From: Gammaproteobacteria bacterium
Lineage (GTDB): Bacteria > Pseudomonadota > Gammaproteobacteria > Halothiobacillales > Halothiobacillaceae
Length of the DNA: 11,365 nt
Direction: 5' to 3'
Assembly: GCA_029335925.2 (NCBI GenBank)
Contig: JARJMX020000103.1
Span: forward strand, 1-11,365
The notes beneath the pieces are model-generated. The model saw only the letters and a program-made list of their open reading frames with translations. It made no database searches and had not been told where the DNA came from. Shown in pieces: positions 1 through 6,537 of the stretch. The translations under genes and the position numbers were made by a program. How positions within the stretch are numbered: position 1 is the first letter of the stretch; every line of letters begins with the position of its first letter.

Positions 1-842
1 CTGCGCAGCCAGGTCATCTGCCGCTTGGCCAGCCCACGGGTCGCGTTCACGCCTAGCTCAACCATCCGTTCATAGGTATGGGTGCCCTCAAGATATTCCC
101 AGACCTGACGATAGCCCACGGAGCGCATGGACGGCAGGCCGAGGTGCAGATCGCCGCGCGCGCGCAGGGCCTCGACCTCCTGAATGAAACCGGCCTTAAG
201 CATTTGGGTAAAACGTTCGGCAATCCGCTCACGCAAGAGTTCACGCGGGGGCATGAGGGCGAGCTTCAACACTCGGCCAACCTCCGGAGCCGCCTGCGCG
301 CGCCCACGCGCCTGCCACACGGAGAGCGGCACCCCGGTCAGCCGCCACACCTCCAGCGCCCGCCCAAGCCGCTGAGGGTCGTTCGGGTGGATGCGCGCGG
401 CGGCCTGCGGATCGACTCGGGTCAGCTCCCCGTGCAAGGCCGCCCAGCCGCGCGTCTGGGCCTCAGCCTGGATCGCCTGACGCAGATCGGGATCAGCAGG
501 GGGTAGCTCGGCCAGACCATGCTCCAGGGCGCGATAGTAGAGCATAGTTCCACCTACCAGTAGCGGGATGCGTCCTGCGGCATGGATCTCGCGCATCGCC
601 TCCAGCGCATCCTGACGGAAACGGGCGGCAGAATAGGCCTCGCTAGGGTCGAGAATATCGATCAGCCGGTGCGGGAACGCACGCAGGGTTGCTGCATCCG
701 GCTTGGCCGTGCCGATGTCCATGCCGCGATAAACCAGCGCCGAGTCGACGCTGATCAGCTCGACCGGCAGGCGCCGCGCCAACTCCAGCGCCAGCTCGGT
801 CTTGCCGGAGGCGGTGGGGCCCATGAGCCAGATGGATTGCAT
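1..842 (-). CDS. miaA: tRNA dimethylallyltransferase MiaA (3' end outside the window)
   Basis: MiaA transfers a dimethylallyl group from DMAPP to N6 of A37 in tRNAs that read UNN codons, in the cytoplasm. The reading frame starts at ATG 842-840 and stays open to the left edge, giving 280 codons, so roughly 30 C-terminal residues are missing compared with the usual length of about 310. Visible family marks are the N-terminal P-loop GPTASGKT (residues 8-15), the motif [24 protein letters not shown], and the segment [19 protein letters not shown]. The ATG lies 3 nt after the mutL stop (TGA GGG ATG), so the gene is read from the mutL message. A purine-rich stretch at the end of mutL can serve as ribosome binding site. 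The mutL-miaA order is conserved in gammaproteobacteria, often followed by hfq, which would lie beyond the left edge. Confidence 0.96.
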   Translation of the reverse strand, partial: MQSIWLMGPTASGKTELALELARRLPVELISVDSALVYRGMDIGTAKPDAATLRAFPHRLIDILDPSEAYSAARFRQDALEAMREIHAAGRIPLLVGGTMLYYRALEHGLAELPPADPDLRQAIQAEAQTRGWAALHGELTRVDPQAAARIHPNDPQRLGRALEVWRLTGVPLSVWQARGRAQAAPEVGRVLKLALMPPRELLRERIAERFTQMLKAGFIQEVEALRARGDLHLGLPSMRSVGYRQVWEYLEGTHTYERMVELGVNATRGLAKRQMTWLR

Positions 843-845
843 CCC

Positions 846-2693
846 TCACTGCCCCCGCAGAAAAAGGCGATCAAGGTCCGCCATGGTCAACCGGGTCCAG
901 GTCGGACGGCCGTGGTTGCACTGATCGGCGCAGGGGGTGGCCTCCATGTCACGCAGAAGGGCATTCATCTCGGTCACGGTAAGCTTGCGCCCGGCACGCA
1001 CCGAGCCGTGGCAGGCCATGCGGGAAAGGACGGCATGAAGGGCCTGTTCGATCCTACGGGAATCGCCGTAGCGGGCAATCTCGTCGAGCGTATCGGTGGT
1101 GAGCTTGGCGATGTCGGACTGGGCCAATAGGGTGGGCACCTCGCGCACAACGAGGGTGGTGGGGCCGATGGGGTCGAGGATGAATCCAAGCCTGCGCAGG
1201 GCTTCGGCACCCTCCTCCGCCGCGTCCATCAGGCGCAAGTCCACCTCCAACGGCAGCGGGACAAGCAGCGGCTGGCGACGGATACCGTCTTCCTCCAGCG
1301 CACGCTTGAGCCGCTCGTAGGCGATGCGCTCGGCGGCGGCGTGCATGTCAACCACGATCAAGCCCTCAGCGTTCTCGGCCAGGATGTAGACCCCATGGAG
1401 CTGGGCTATGGCGTAACCTAAAGGTGGGAGCGCAGCCTCCGCTTGGACCAAATCGACAGGCTCATCCCTCTCCCCAGCCCCTCTCCCCAAGGGGGAGGAG
1501 TGTGAATTTGAAGGTTCAGCGAGGGCCTGATAGGCGGCAAGGGCTTCACGCACCTCGAAACGATCAGGCTGCAGCGGCAGACCGCTCTGCCGAGGGGGTG
1601 CATAGCTTATCTGGGATTTTTGAAGCTGAAGGAAGGGTGCCTCCACCTGGCCGGTGGGGAGACCAAGCGCCGGGGCAACACGCGCCGACCCGGCCGCGGG
1701 GCGCAGCTCACCGATGACGCGATGCAGGGTGGAGAACAGGAAGTCATGCACCCGGCGGGCCTCACGGAAGCGTACCTCCAGCTTGGCCGGGTGGACATTG
1801 ACATCCACACCCTCTGGGTCGAGCGCAAGGAACAGCACATAGGACGGCTGACGCGCGCCATGCAGCACGTCGGCATAGGCTTGGCGCACGGCGTGGATGA
1901 TGACCTTGTCGCGCACGGCACGACCGTTGACGAAAAAGTATTGTACCTCGGCCCGCTCGCGCGCGTGGGTGGGGGGCTCCAGCCAGCCCCATAGCCGGAG
2001 GCCGTCGATCTCCTGCTCGAAGGAGATGGCGCTGGCGGCAAACGATGTGCCGGCGATGGCGGCCAGGCGGGCCTCGGCGGGCTCGTCGGCCTCCGTGCGC
2101 CACAAAGTGCGCCCCGCCGAACGCAGGGTGAAGCCGACGTCACGCCGGGCAAGCGCCAGCCGACGCAGGGTCTCTTCCAAGTGGTGCTGTTCGGTACGCT
2201 CGGTGCGCAGGAACTTGCGCCGGGCAGGCACATTGAAGAACAGGTCGCGTACTTCCACCGTGGTGCCCTGCGGGTGCGCGGCGGGCGTCATCTCGGCCCG
2301 CCCGGGGTCGCCCGGGCTGTGGATGCGCCAGGCGCATTCGGCCCCCACTGCGCGGGAAGTCAAGCTGAAATCCGAGACCGAGGCGATACTGGCCAGCGCC
2401 TCGCCACGGAAGCCGAAGCTGCCAACGCGCAGCAAGTCATCCAGGCTGTGGATCTTGCTGGTGGCGTGGCTGGCGATGGCGAGCGGCAGGTCCTCGCGCT
2501 CGATGCCCTGCCCGTCGTCGCGCACGCGCAGCAGGCGCACCCCAGCACCCTCGATGTCCACCTCGATGCGCTTTGCTCCGGCATCGAGGCTGTTCTCGAC
2601 CAACTCCTTGAGGACGCTGGCCGGGCGCTCGACCACCTCGCCGGCGGCAATCTGGTTAATTAGCTGAGGGGGAAGGACCTGGATTCTGGACAT
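846..2693 (-). CDS. mutL: DNA mismatch repair protein MutL, endonuclease-type
   Basis: MutL couples MutS mismatch recognition to strand incision and excision. The 615-residue product has the complete N-terminal GHL ATPase: KELVENSLDAGA with catalytic E30 and Mg-binding N34, DDGQGI (D59-I64), GFRGEAL (94-100), and the FFNVPARRKFL region. The C-terminal dimerisation domain carries D449-M-H-A-A-A-E455-R-I-A-Y-E460, which fits the DxHA(X)2E(X)4E metal-binding signature of nicking MutL proteins. ACHGSVR and CNHGRPTW also fit that type. By family knowledge this type is found in bacteria without MutH, unlike E. coli MutL. The start matches the normal family N-terminus, but no clear Shine-Dalgarno sequence precedes it. 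The gene follows the amidase stop after 84 nt and may be read through from it. The linker between the domains holds an unusual repeat-like segment, listed separately. Confidence 0.97.
   Translation of the reverse strand: MSRIQVLPPQLINQIAAGEVVERPASVLKELVENSLDAGAKRIEVDIEGAGVRLLRVRDDGQGIEREDLPLAIASHATSKIHSLDDLLRVGSFGFRGEALASIASVSDFSLTSRAVGAECAWRIHSPGDPGRAEMTPAAHPQGTTVEVRDLFFNVPARRKFLRTERTEQHHLEETLRRLALARRDVGFTLRSAGRTLWRTEADEPAEARLAAIAGTSFAASAISFEQEIDGLRLWGWLEPPTHARERAEVQYFFVNGRAVRDKVIIHAVRQAYADVLHGARQPSYVLFLALDPEGVDVNVHPAKLEVRFREARRVHDFLFSTLHRVIGELRPAAGSARVAPALGLPTGQVEAPFLQLQKSQISYAPPRQSGLPLQPDRFEVREALAAYQALAEPSNSHSSPLGRGAGERDEPVDLVQAEAALPPLGYAIAQLHGVYILAENAEGLIVVDMHAAAERIAYERLKRALEEDGIRRQPLLVPLPLEVDLRLMDAAEEGAEALRRLGFILDPIGPTTLVVREVPTLLAQSDIAKLTTDTLDEIARYGDSRRIEQALHAVLSRMACHGSVRAGRKLTVTEMNALLRDMEATPCADQCNHGRPTWTRLTMADLDRLFLRGQ
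1465..1500. repeat. GC-rich palindromic repeat-like segment inside mutL
   Basis: The stretch has two CCCTCTCCCC-like units in tandem. It ends in an inverted repeat, CTCCCC (1483-1488) and GGGGAG (1492-1497), separated by 3 nt. It resembles the pyrimidine-rich 'CCTCTCCCC...GGGGAGAGG' palindromic repeats scattered between genes in many proteobacteria. Here it is coding and in frame: on the minus strand it gives MutL residues 398-410 (HSSPLGRGAGERD) in the flexible linker between the ATPase and C-terminal domains. Only one copy is in this window, so membership of a repeat family is inferred from its look. Confidence 0.5.
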
Positions 2694-2777
2694 GCCGAAC
2701 GGTTGATGAAGGCCATCAGCCGATCAGCATGAGGGTGTTGACGGTCGGGATCAAGTGCGGGGCACACCGGCCCGCCT
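2694..2777. other. 84-nt spacer between the amidase gene and mutL
   Basis: On the minus strand the amidase stop is followed by GC-rich sequence without a stem plus T-run, so no intrinsic terminator is seen. A direct repeat ATCAGC-CG-ATCAGC lies near 2715-2728. A TTGATC hexamer is followed after 17 nt only by a poor -10 match (CATGCT). I therefore see no convincing promoter here, and mutL is probably transcribed with the amidase. Confidence 0.4.
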
Positions 2778-4037
2778 TCACAGCATAGCGAAGTAGGTGC
2801 CCTCCAACGCCTTGCTCGCGTAATAGCTGTGCAGGCCGCGGAATATCGAGCGGGCCACCTTCTCCTGGTAGGCCGCGGTACGCAACTTACGCTCCTCTTC
2901 CGGGTTGGAGAGAAAGGCACTCTCGACCAAAATCGAGGGAATGTCCGGCGACCTGAGCACCACGAAGTTAGCTTGCTGCACCTCGCGCCTGTGCAGCGCA
3001 CCGATCTGCCCCAGTTCGGTCAGCACGCGCTGACCGGCATCCAGGCTGGCCTGCATGCTAGCAGTCTGGGAGAGGTCAAGCAGGACGGAGGCTAGGGTGT
3101 CGTCGCGGTCACTGAGGCTTACCCCACCCACCAGATCGGCGGCGTTTTCCTTGTCGGCCATCCAGCGCGCGGCCTCCGAGCTTGCGCCGTTGAGTGAGAG
3201 ACAAAACACGGAGGCTCCGCGCGCATCCGGGTCATTAAAGGCGTCCGCGTGCAGGGAAATAAACATGTCCGCCTTGTGCTTGCGGGCAATGCGGGTGCGC
3301 TCGCGCAGTGGGATGAAGATATCGCTGTTGCGGGTCAGCACCGGCTTGAAGCCGCGCTCCGCGCGCAGCATGGCCTCCAGCTTGCGGGCCATGGCGAGGG
3401 TCACGTCCTTCTCTCGGGTGCCGTCGCGCCCGATGGCACCGGGATCTTTGCCTCCATGCCCGGCATCGATGGCGATCACGAGGTCGCGCAGGCCACGACG
3501 CGGGGCCTCACGCACCGGCACCGGACGCTCGGCCGCAACCGGCGCGGGGCGGGCGGGCGGCGGCTCCGCCTTCGCCACCTGAGCCGATGCGGCCATACCA
3601 AGTGGCGGGTGCGGCATATCCAGCACCAATTTGAATCCCTTACCGTCGGGATTGGGCAAAAGCAGGACACTAGGCTTGGTGGGCTGGTGCACGTCCAATA
3701 CTAGACGCAGATCGCTGCCGTTCTGGATGCCGCTGCGCAGGCGATAGACGATGCAGCCATCCGGCAGCTTGAGGTCGAAATGACGCGACAGGCTGGTCTC
3801 ACTCAGGTCCAGCACCACGCGGTTCGGATTGCCGAGGGTGAAGACCTTGTAATCCGTCGGCGCGGTGAGGTCGATGACCAGACGTGTGCCGCGCTCGCTC
3901 AGGCTGGTGCTGGCCGCGCGTACGGAGGCACGCACCCCGGCATAGGCCGATTCGGGCAGCCAGAGCAGCGATGCCCCGCCTCCCAACAGACCAAGCAAGA
4001 AACGACGACGGGCATTGCTTTCATGGGCTGAAGTCAT
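2778..4037 (-). CDS. amiC: Tat-exported N-acetylmuramoyl-L-alanine amidase, AmiC/AmiB type
   Basis: This periplasmic zinc amidase cleaves the bond between MurNAc and the stem peptide, splitting septal peptidoglycan during cell division. The start chosen gives 419 residues. The N-terminus has a twin-arginine signal (R10-R-R-F-L at 10-14, hydrophobic stretch, AYA cleavage near 33). An AMIN septal-targeting domain follows (about 35-125), then a Pro/Ala-rich linker, then an Amidase_3 domain from about 187. Zinc ligands H194 (DAGHGGKDPG), E209 and H263 (SLHADAF) and catalytic E372 (LVESAF) are all present. A long insert (about 285-330) matches the autoinhibitory regulatory helix region of E. coli AmiA/B/C. 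That implies activation by an EnvC- or NlpD-like partner, which is not encoded here. No LysM domain follows. An ATG at 4094 is also in frame, but it lies inside the promoter, while 4037 has a GAGGT ribosome binding site. AmiB is the usual name for this locus; the Tat signal is more AmiC-like. Confidence 0.93.
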   Translation of the reverse strand: MTSAHESNARRRFLLGLLGGGASLLWLPESAYAGVRASVRAASTSLSERGTRLVIDLTAPTDYKVFTLGNPNRVVLDLSETSLSRHFDLKLPDGCIVYRLRSGIQNGSDLRLVLDVHQPTKPSVLLLPNPDGKGFKLVLDMPHPPLGMAASAQVAKAEPPPARPAPVAAERPVPVREAPRRGLRDLVIAIDAGHGGKDPGAIGRDGTREKDVTLAMARKLEAMLRAERGFKPVLTRNSDIFIPLRERTRIARKHKADMFISLHADAFNDPDARGASVFCLSLNGASSEAARWMADKENAADLVGGVSLSDRDDTLASVLLDLSQTASMQASLDAGQRVLTELGQIGALHRREVQQANFVVLRSPDIPSILVESAFLSNPEEERKLRTAAYQEKVARSIFRGLHSYYASKALEGTYFAML

Positions 4038-4073
4038 GACCCACCTCGCACGCTCAACGGACTCACGCGTGTT

Positions 4074-4102
4074 TTTATAGTCGAGATGTGGCAAAAGTTC
4101 AA
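4074..4102 (-). promoter_or_regulatory. sigma70-type promoter of the amidase gene
   Basis: On the minus strand there is a -35 box TTGAAC (4102-4097), a 17-nt spacer, and a -10 box TATAAA (4079-4074), each close to consensus and at ideal spacing. The expected transcript start is near 4067, leaving a leader of about 30 nt with a GAGGTGG ribosome binding site before ATG 4037. The promoter begins 3 nt after the tsaE stop, so the amidase and mutL can be expressed apart from the trpS-nnrD-tsaE group. Confidence 0.7.
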
Positions 4103-4104
4103 TG

Positions 4105-4590
4105 CTATGAAGGAGATAAGCTCCATTCCTTGAGCCGATTCTTAACTCGAACCAACCAAGAGGCGCCGGTGGGGCTCAACGCCTCCAGAAAACACTCCCG
4201 CCCCGCAGGTTGGTGTTCCAGGCGGATCGCCAGGTCAGGTGGCGGCAACACTCCCTCACCGCGCTCCGGCCATTCGACCAGACAGAGCACGTCCGCGCCG
4301 AAGTCCTCGCGTGCACCCATCCACTCCAGCTCCTCCGCGTCCGCCAGGCGATAGAGGTCATAGTGGGCGATACGGCGTCCCTCGATCTCGTAGGGCTCGA
4401 CCAAGGTGTAAGTGGGGCTGACCACCCGCCCCGTATACCCAAGGGCACGCAGGAAGGAGCGCACCAGCGTCGTCTTGCCTGCCCCAAGGTGGCCGTGCAG
4501 GGCCACCCAGCCGGAGCGCGGCGCCGTGTGCGCCAGCACACCGCCCAGAGCCTCGGTGGCGGACTCGTCGGCAAGTGTGAGCCTTAGCAT
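4105..4590 (-). CDS. tsaE: tRNA threonylcarbamoyladenosine biosynthesis ATPase TsaE
   Basis: TsaE (YjeE) is the small ATPase that works with TsaB and TsaD to form t6A at position 37 of ANN-reading tRNAs, using threonylcarbamoyl-AMP made by TsaC. The 161-residue product has the Walker A motif GHLGAGKT (33-40), the switch-like SPTYTLVEPY, HYDLYRL, and VEWPERG, all typical of the family. Its length is normal. The start codon overlaps the end of nnrD by 7 nt (ATGCTAA), which suggests translational coupling. The gene ends in TAG directly before the amidase promoter. Confidence 0.96.
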   Translation of the reverse strand: MLRLTLADESATEALGGVLAHTAPRSGWVALHGHLGAGKTTLVRSFLRALGYTGRVVSPTYTLVEPYEIEGRRIAHYDLYRLADAEELEWMGAREDFGADVLCLVEWPERGEGVLPPPDLAIRLEHQPAGRECFLEALSPTGASWLVRVKNRLKEWSLSPS

Positions 4591-5417
4591 GGGGCGATAT
4601 CCTCAAGCAGACGGCGGGCATGGGGCAGCAGATCGAGGGCGAGCACGCCTCGTCCGTCCAGCGCGGCCCGCTCACCGGCAGCGGCATGCAGACAAACCCC
4701 CAGACGGGCCGCATCCCCGGGCACCAACCCTTGGGCCAGCAGGGCACCAAGCATGCCGGAAAGCACATCGCCCATGCCGCCGCTGGCCATGGCTGGATGC
4801 CCGTGCTCACAGCGAACGAGGCCGGCATCCCCCGCAATAAGGCTGCCGGCACCTTTGAGGACCCAGGTTGCACCAAAGGAGGCCTGCAAGGCGTAGGCGG
4901 CCGCAGCACGATCGGCTTGGATGGTGTCGATGCTTGTCGCGAGCAGGCGCGCGGCCTCACCGGGATGGGGCGTGAGGATGGCAGGCGCAGAGAGCCGTTG
5001 CCTAGACTGCGCGAGCAGGTTCAAGGCATCGGCATCCACCACCATCGGCAGCCCAGCCGCGAATGCTGCCGTAAACAACTCCTTGGCCCATGCATCCTGG
5101 CCAAGGCCAGGGCCAAGCACGAGGACGGTGGCGCAAGAAAGCAGTGGCTGCAAGGCCTCGGCGCACTCCACCCCGTGCACCATAAGCTCGGGCCGGGTGA
5201 CGCCGAGAAAGGGGGCATGACTGGTGCGGGTGGCGATGCTCACCAATCCGGCCCCGAGACGGGCGGCGGCCTCGGCAGCCATTCTTGCAGCCCCCGCCAT
5301 GCCAAGGTTGCCACCGATCACCAGCACATGGCCGTAGTCGCCCTTGTGGCTGTCACGCCGACGCGGCGGTAGGATGCCGCGCAGGTCGGTGAGGAAGAGT
5401 GGCGAAGGCTGACTCAT
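4584..5417 (-). CDS. nnrD: ADP/ATP-dependent NAD(P)H-hydrate dehydratase NnrD, standalone
   Basis: NnrD repairs damaged NADH and NADPH by dehydrating the S-form of the hydrates at the cost of ADP or ATP. The 277-residue protein belongs to the ribokinase-like YjeF C-terminal (CARKD) family. Visible marks are [12 protein letters not shown] (25-36), [31 protein letters not shown], and the nucleotide-site signature GGMGDVLSG with D217. The NnrE epimerase (YjeF N-terminal) domain, fused in E. coli and many relatives, is absent: the family motifs begin right at the N-terminus. The start overlaps the trpS stop as ATGA, and the 3' end overlaps tsaE, so it sits in a tight translational unit. Confidence 0.95.
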   Translation of the reverse strand: MSQPSPLFLTDLRGILPPRRRDSHKGDYGHVLVIGGNLGMAGAARMAAEAAARLGAGLVSIATRTSHAPFLGVTRPELMVHGVECAEALQPLLSCATVLVLGPGLGQDAWAKELFTAAFAAGLPMVVDADALNLLAQSRQRLSAPAILTPHPGEAARLLATSIDTIQADRAAAAYALQASFGATWVLKGAGSLIAGDAGLVRCEHGHPAMASGGMGDVLSGMLGALLAQGLVPGDAARLGVCLHAAAGERAALDGRGVLALDLLPHARRLLEDIAPC

Positions 5418-6427
5418 CGGCGTGGGATAAAACCGAGCACATCCATGACGCTGCGCAGGGTCACCTCGGCCCGCGCTGCGGCCTTGTCCGCGCCGTCGTT
5501 GAGCAGGCGCATCAGCTCCCCCTCCTCGCTGCGCAGCTCGCGATAACGCTGTTGCACCGGCTCAAGGAAGGCGATAACAGCATCGGCACAAGTCTTCTTC
5601 AGGGTGCTGTAGCCCTGCCCGGCGAGCTGGGCTTCCCAGTGCTGGGGGCTCTGGCCGGTGACGGTGGCGAGCAGGGTCAAAAGGTTGGATACCCCAGCTT
5701 TGTTCTCTGGGTCGAAACGGATCTCGGTCTCCGAATCCGTCACCGCCCGCATCAGCTTCTTGCGCACCTTGGCCGGATCGTCGAGCAGGGCGATGGAGGC
5801 CTGCTCGTTAGGATCGGACTTCGACATCTTCTTGCTCGGATCCTGCAGGCTCATGATCCGCCCTCCCACCTCGGGAATCATCGGCTCCGGCACGGTGAAC
5901 ACCGGGCCATACAGATTGTTGAAGCGGATGGCGAGATCGCGCGCCAGCTCCAAGTGCTGCTTCTGATCTTGACCTACCGGCACAAGGTTGGACTGGTAGA
6001 GCAGGATGTCAGCCGCCATCAGCACCGGGTAATCGAACAGGCCGACATTGATATTGGCCTCATGCTGCTGCGACTTGTCCTTAAACTGAGTCATGCGCGA
6101 TAGCTCGCCCATGTAGGCGTAGCAGTTGAGGATCCAGCCGAGCTCAGCATGCGCCGGTACATGCGACTGCACGAACAGGGTGGACTTGGCCGGGTCGATG
6201 CCACAAGCGAGGTAGAGGGCGATGAAGTCCAGGCTGCGCTCGCGCAATAGCTTCGGGTCCTGACGCACGGTGATCGCGTGCAGGTCCACCAGCATGAACA
6301 GGCTGTCGTGAGTGTCCTGCAGCTTCACCCAGTTGCGGATGGCGCCGATATAGTGGCCGATGAGCAGGTTGCCGGAAGGCTGAATGCCGGAGAGAACCAC
6401 CGGACGGGTCGTCGTTTGCACGGTCAT
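5414..6427 (-). CDS. trpS: tryptophanyl-tRNA synthetase
   Basis: TrpS charges tRNA-Trp with tryptophan in the cytoplasm. The 337-residue product is the usual bacterial length (334 in E. coli). It is a class I synthetase. The HIGH-type signature appears as [10 protein letters not shown] (17-26), and the KMSKS loop is at 200-204 within [10 protein letters not shown]. Other family segments such as VDLHAIT and the [19 protein letters not shown] region are intact. It is the first gene of the minus-strand group and overlaps nnrD by 4 nt. The ATG fits the family N-terminus, but the bases before it are C-rich with no clear Shine-Dalgarno sequence. Confidence 0.97.
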   Translation of the reverse strand: MTVQTTTRPVVLSGIQPSGNLLIGHYIGAIRNWVKLQDTHDSLFMLVDLHAITVRQDPKLLRERSLDFIALYLACGIDPAKSTLFVQSHVPAHAELGWILNCYAYMGELSRMTQFKDKSQQHEANINVGLFDYPVLMAADILLYQSNLVPVGQDQKQHLELARDLAIRFNNLYGPVFTVPEPMIPEVGGRIMSLQDPSKKMSKSDPNEQASIALLDDPAKVRKKLMRAVTDSETEIRFDPENKAGVSNLLTLLATVTGQSPQHWEAQLAGQGYSTLKKTCADAVIAFLEPVQQRYRELRSEEGELMRLLNDGADKAAARAEVTLRSVMDVLGFIPRR

Positions 6428-6460
6428 GGGGCTGGAGGATCGGTTCAGAAGTAGAAAATG

Positions 6461-6478
6461 CCGGCCATGATAGGCCGG
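6461..6478. promoter_or_regulatory. perfect palindrome around the trpS -10 box (possible operator)
   Basis: CCGGCC (6461-6466) and GGCCGG (6473-6478) form a perfect inverted repeat whose 6-nt centre is exactly the -10 hexamer of the trpS promoter. Because the repeat spans the -10, most of it should lie upstream of the transcript start, so an RNA hairpin is unlikely. A protein-binding operator or a chance GC palindrome are the alternatives. No regulator is encoded nearby. Confidence 0.35.
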
Positions 6479-6495
6479 GTACGGAGGGTGTTCAA
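6467..6495 (-). promoter_or_regulatory. sigma70-type promoter of trpS-nnrD-tsaE
   Basis: On the minus strand there is a -35 box TTGAAC (6495-6490), a spacer of exactly 17 nt, and a -10 box TATCAT (6472-6467, five of six consensus bases). The transcript should begin near 6460, giving a leader of about 33 nt before trpS. The -35 hexamer and spacing are the same as in the amidase promoter. Confidence 0.68.
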
Positions 6496-6537
6496 ACGCC
6501 GCTTGCCAAGACCTGCGCGCACCGATAAGTTCAAGCG

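Larger units (their letters stand above)
6428..6537. other. 110-nt divergent intergenic region between trpS and the antiporter gene
   Basis: It holds the trpS promoter and palindrome. For the plus strand only a weak candidate is seen: TTGCCA (6503-6508) and GATAAG (6524-6529) with a short 15-nt spacer. This would start transcription almost at the antiporter ATG. Nothing resembling a riboswitch or T-box was recognised upstream of trpS, and the trpS leader is too short for one. Confidence 0.45.

Noticed and set aside
1897..2667. Long plus-strand open frame (about 256 codons) antisense to mutL
   Set aside because: The product is Arg/Ser-rich low-complexity sequence opposite the conserved MutL ATPase domain; it is a shadow frame.
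4038..4094. Upstream ATG at 4094 as the start of the amidase
   Set aside because: It lies within the promoter spacer and before the -10 box, adds a non-signal extension ahead of the Tat signal, and lacks the good ribosome binding site seen before 4037.
4620..5372. Long plus-strand open frame (about 250 codons) antisense to nnrD
   Set aside because: Its translation has no family resemblance and mirrors the codon bias of the real nnrD gene, as expected in GC-rich DNA.
6448..6471. Tiny minus-strand frame (MAGIFYF, stop) upstream of trpS, as an attenuator leader peptide with a terminator hairpin
   Set aside because: The hairpin encloses the -10 box, so it would mostly not be transcribed. The frame has no Trp codon and no ribosome binding site.
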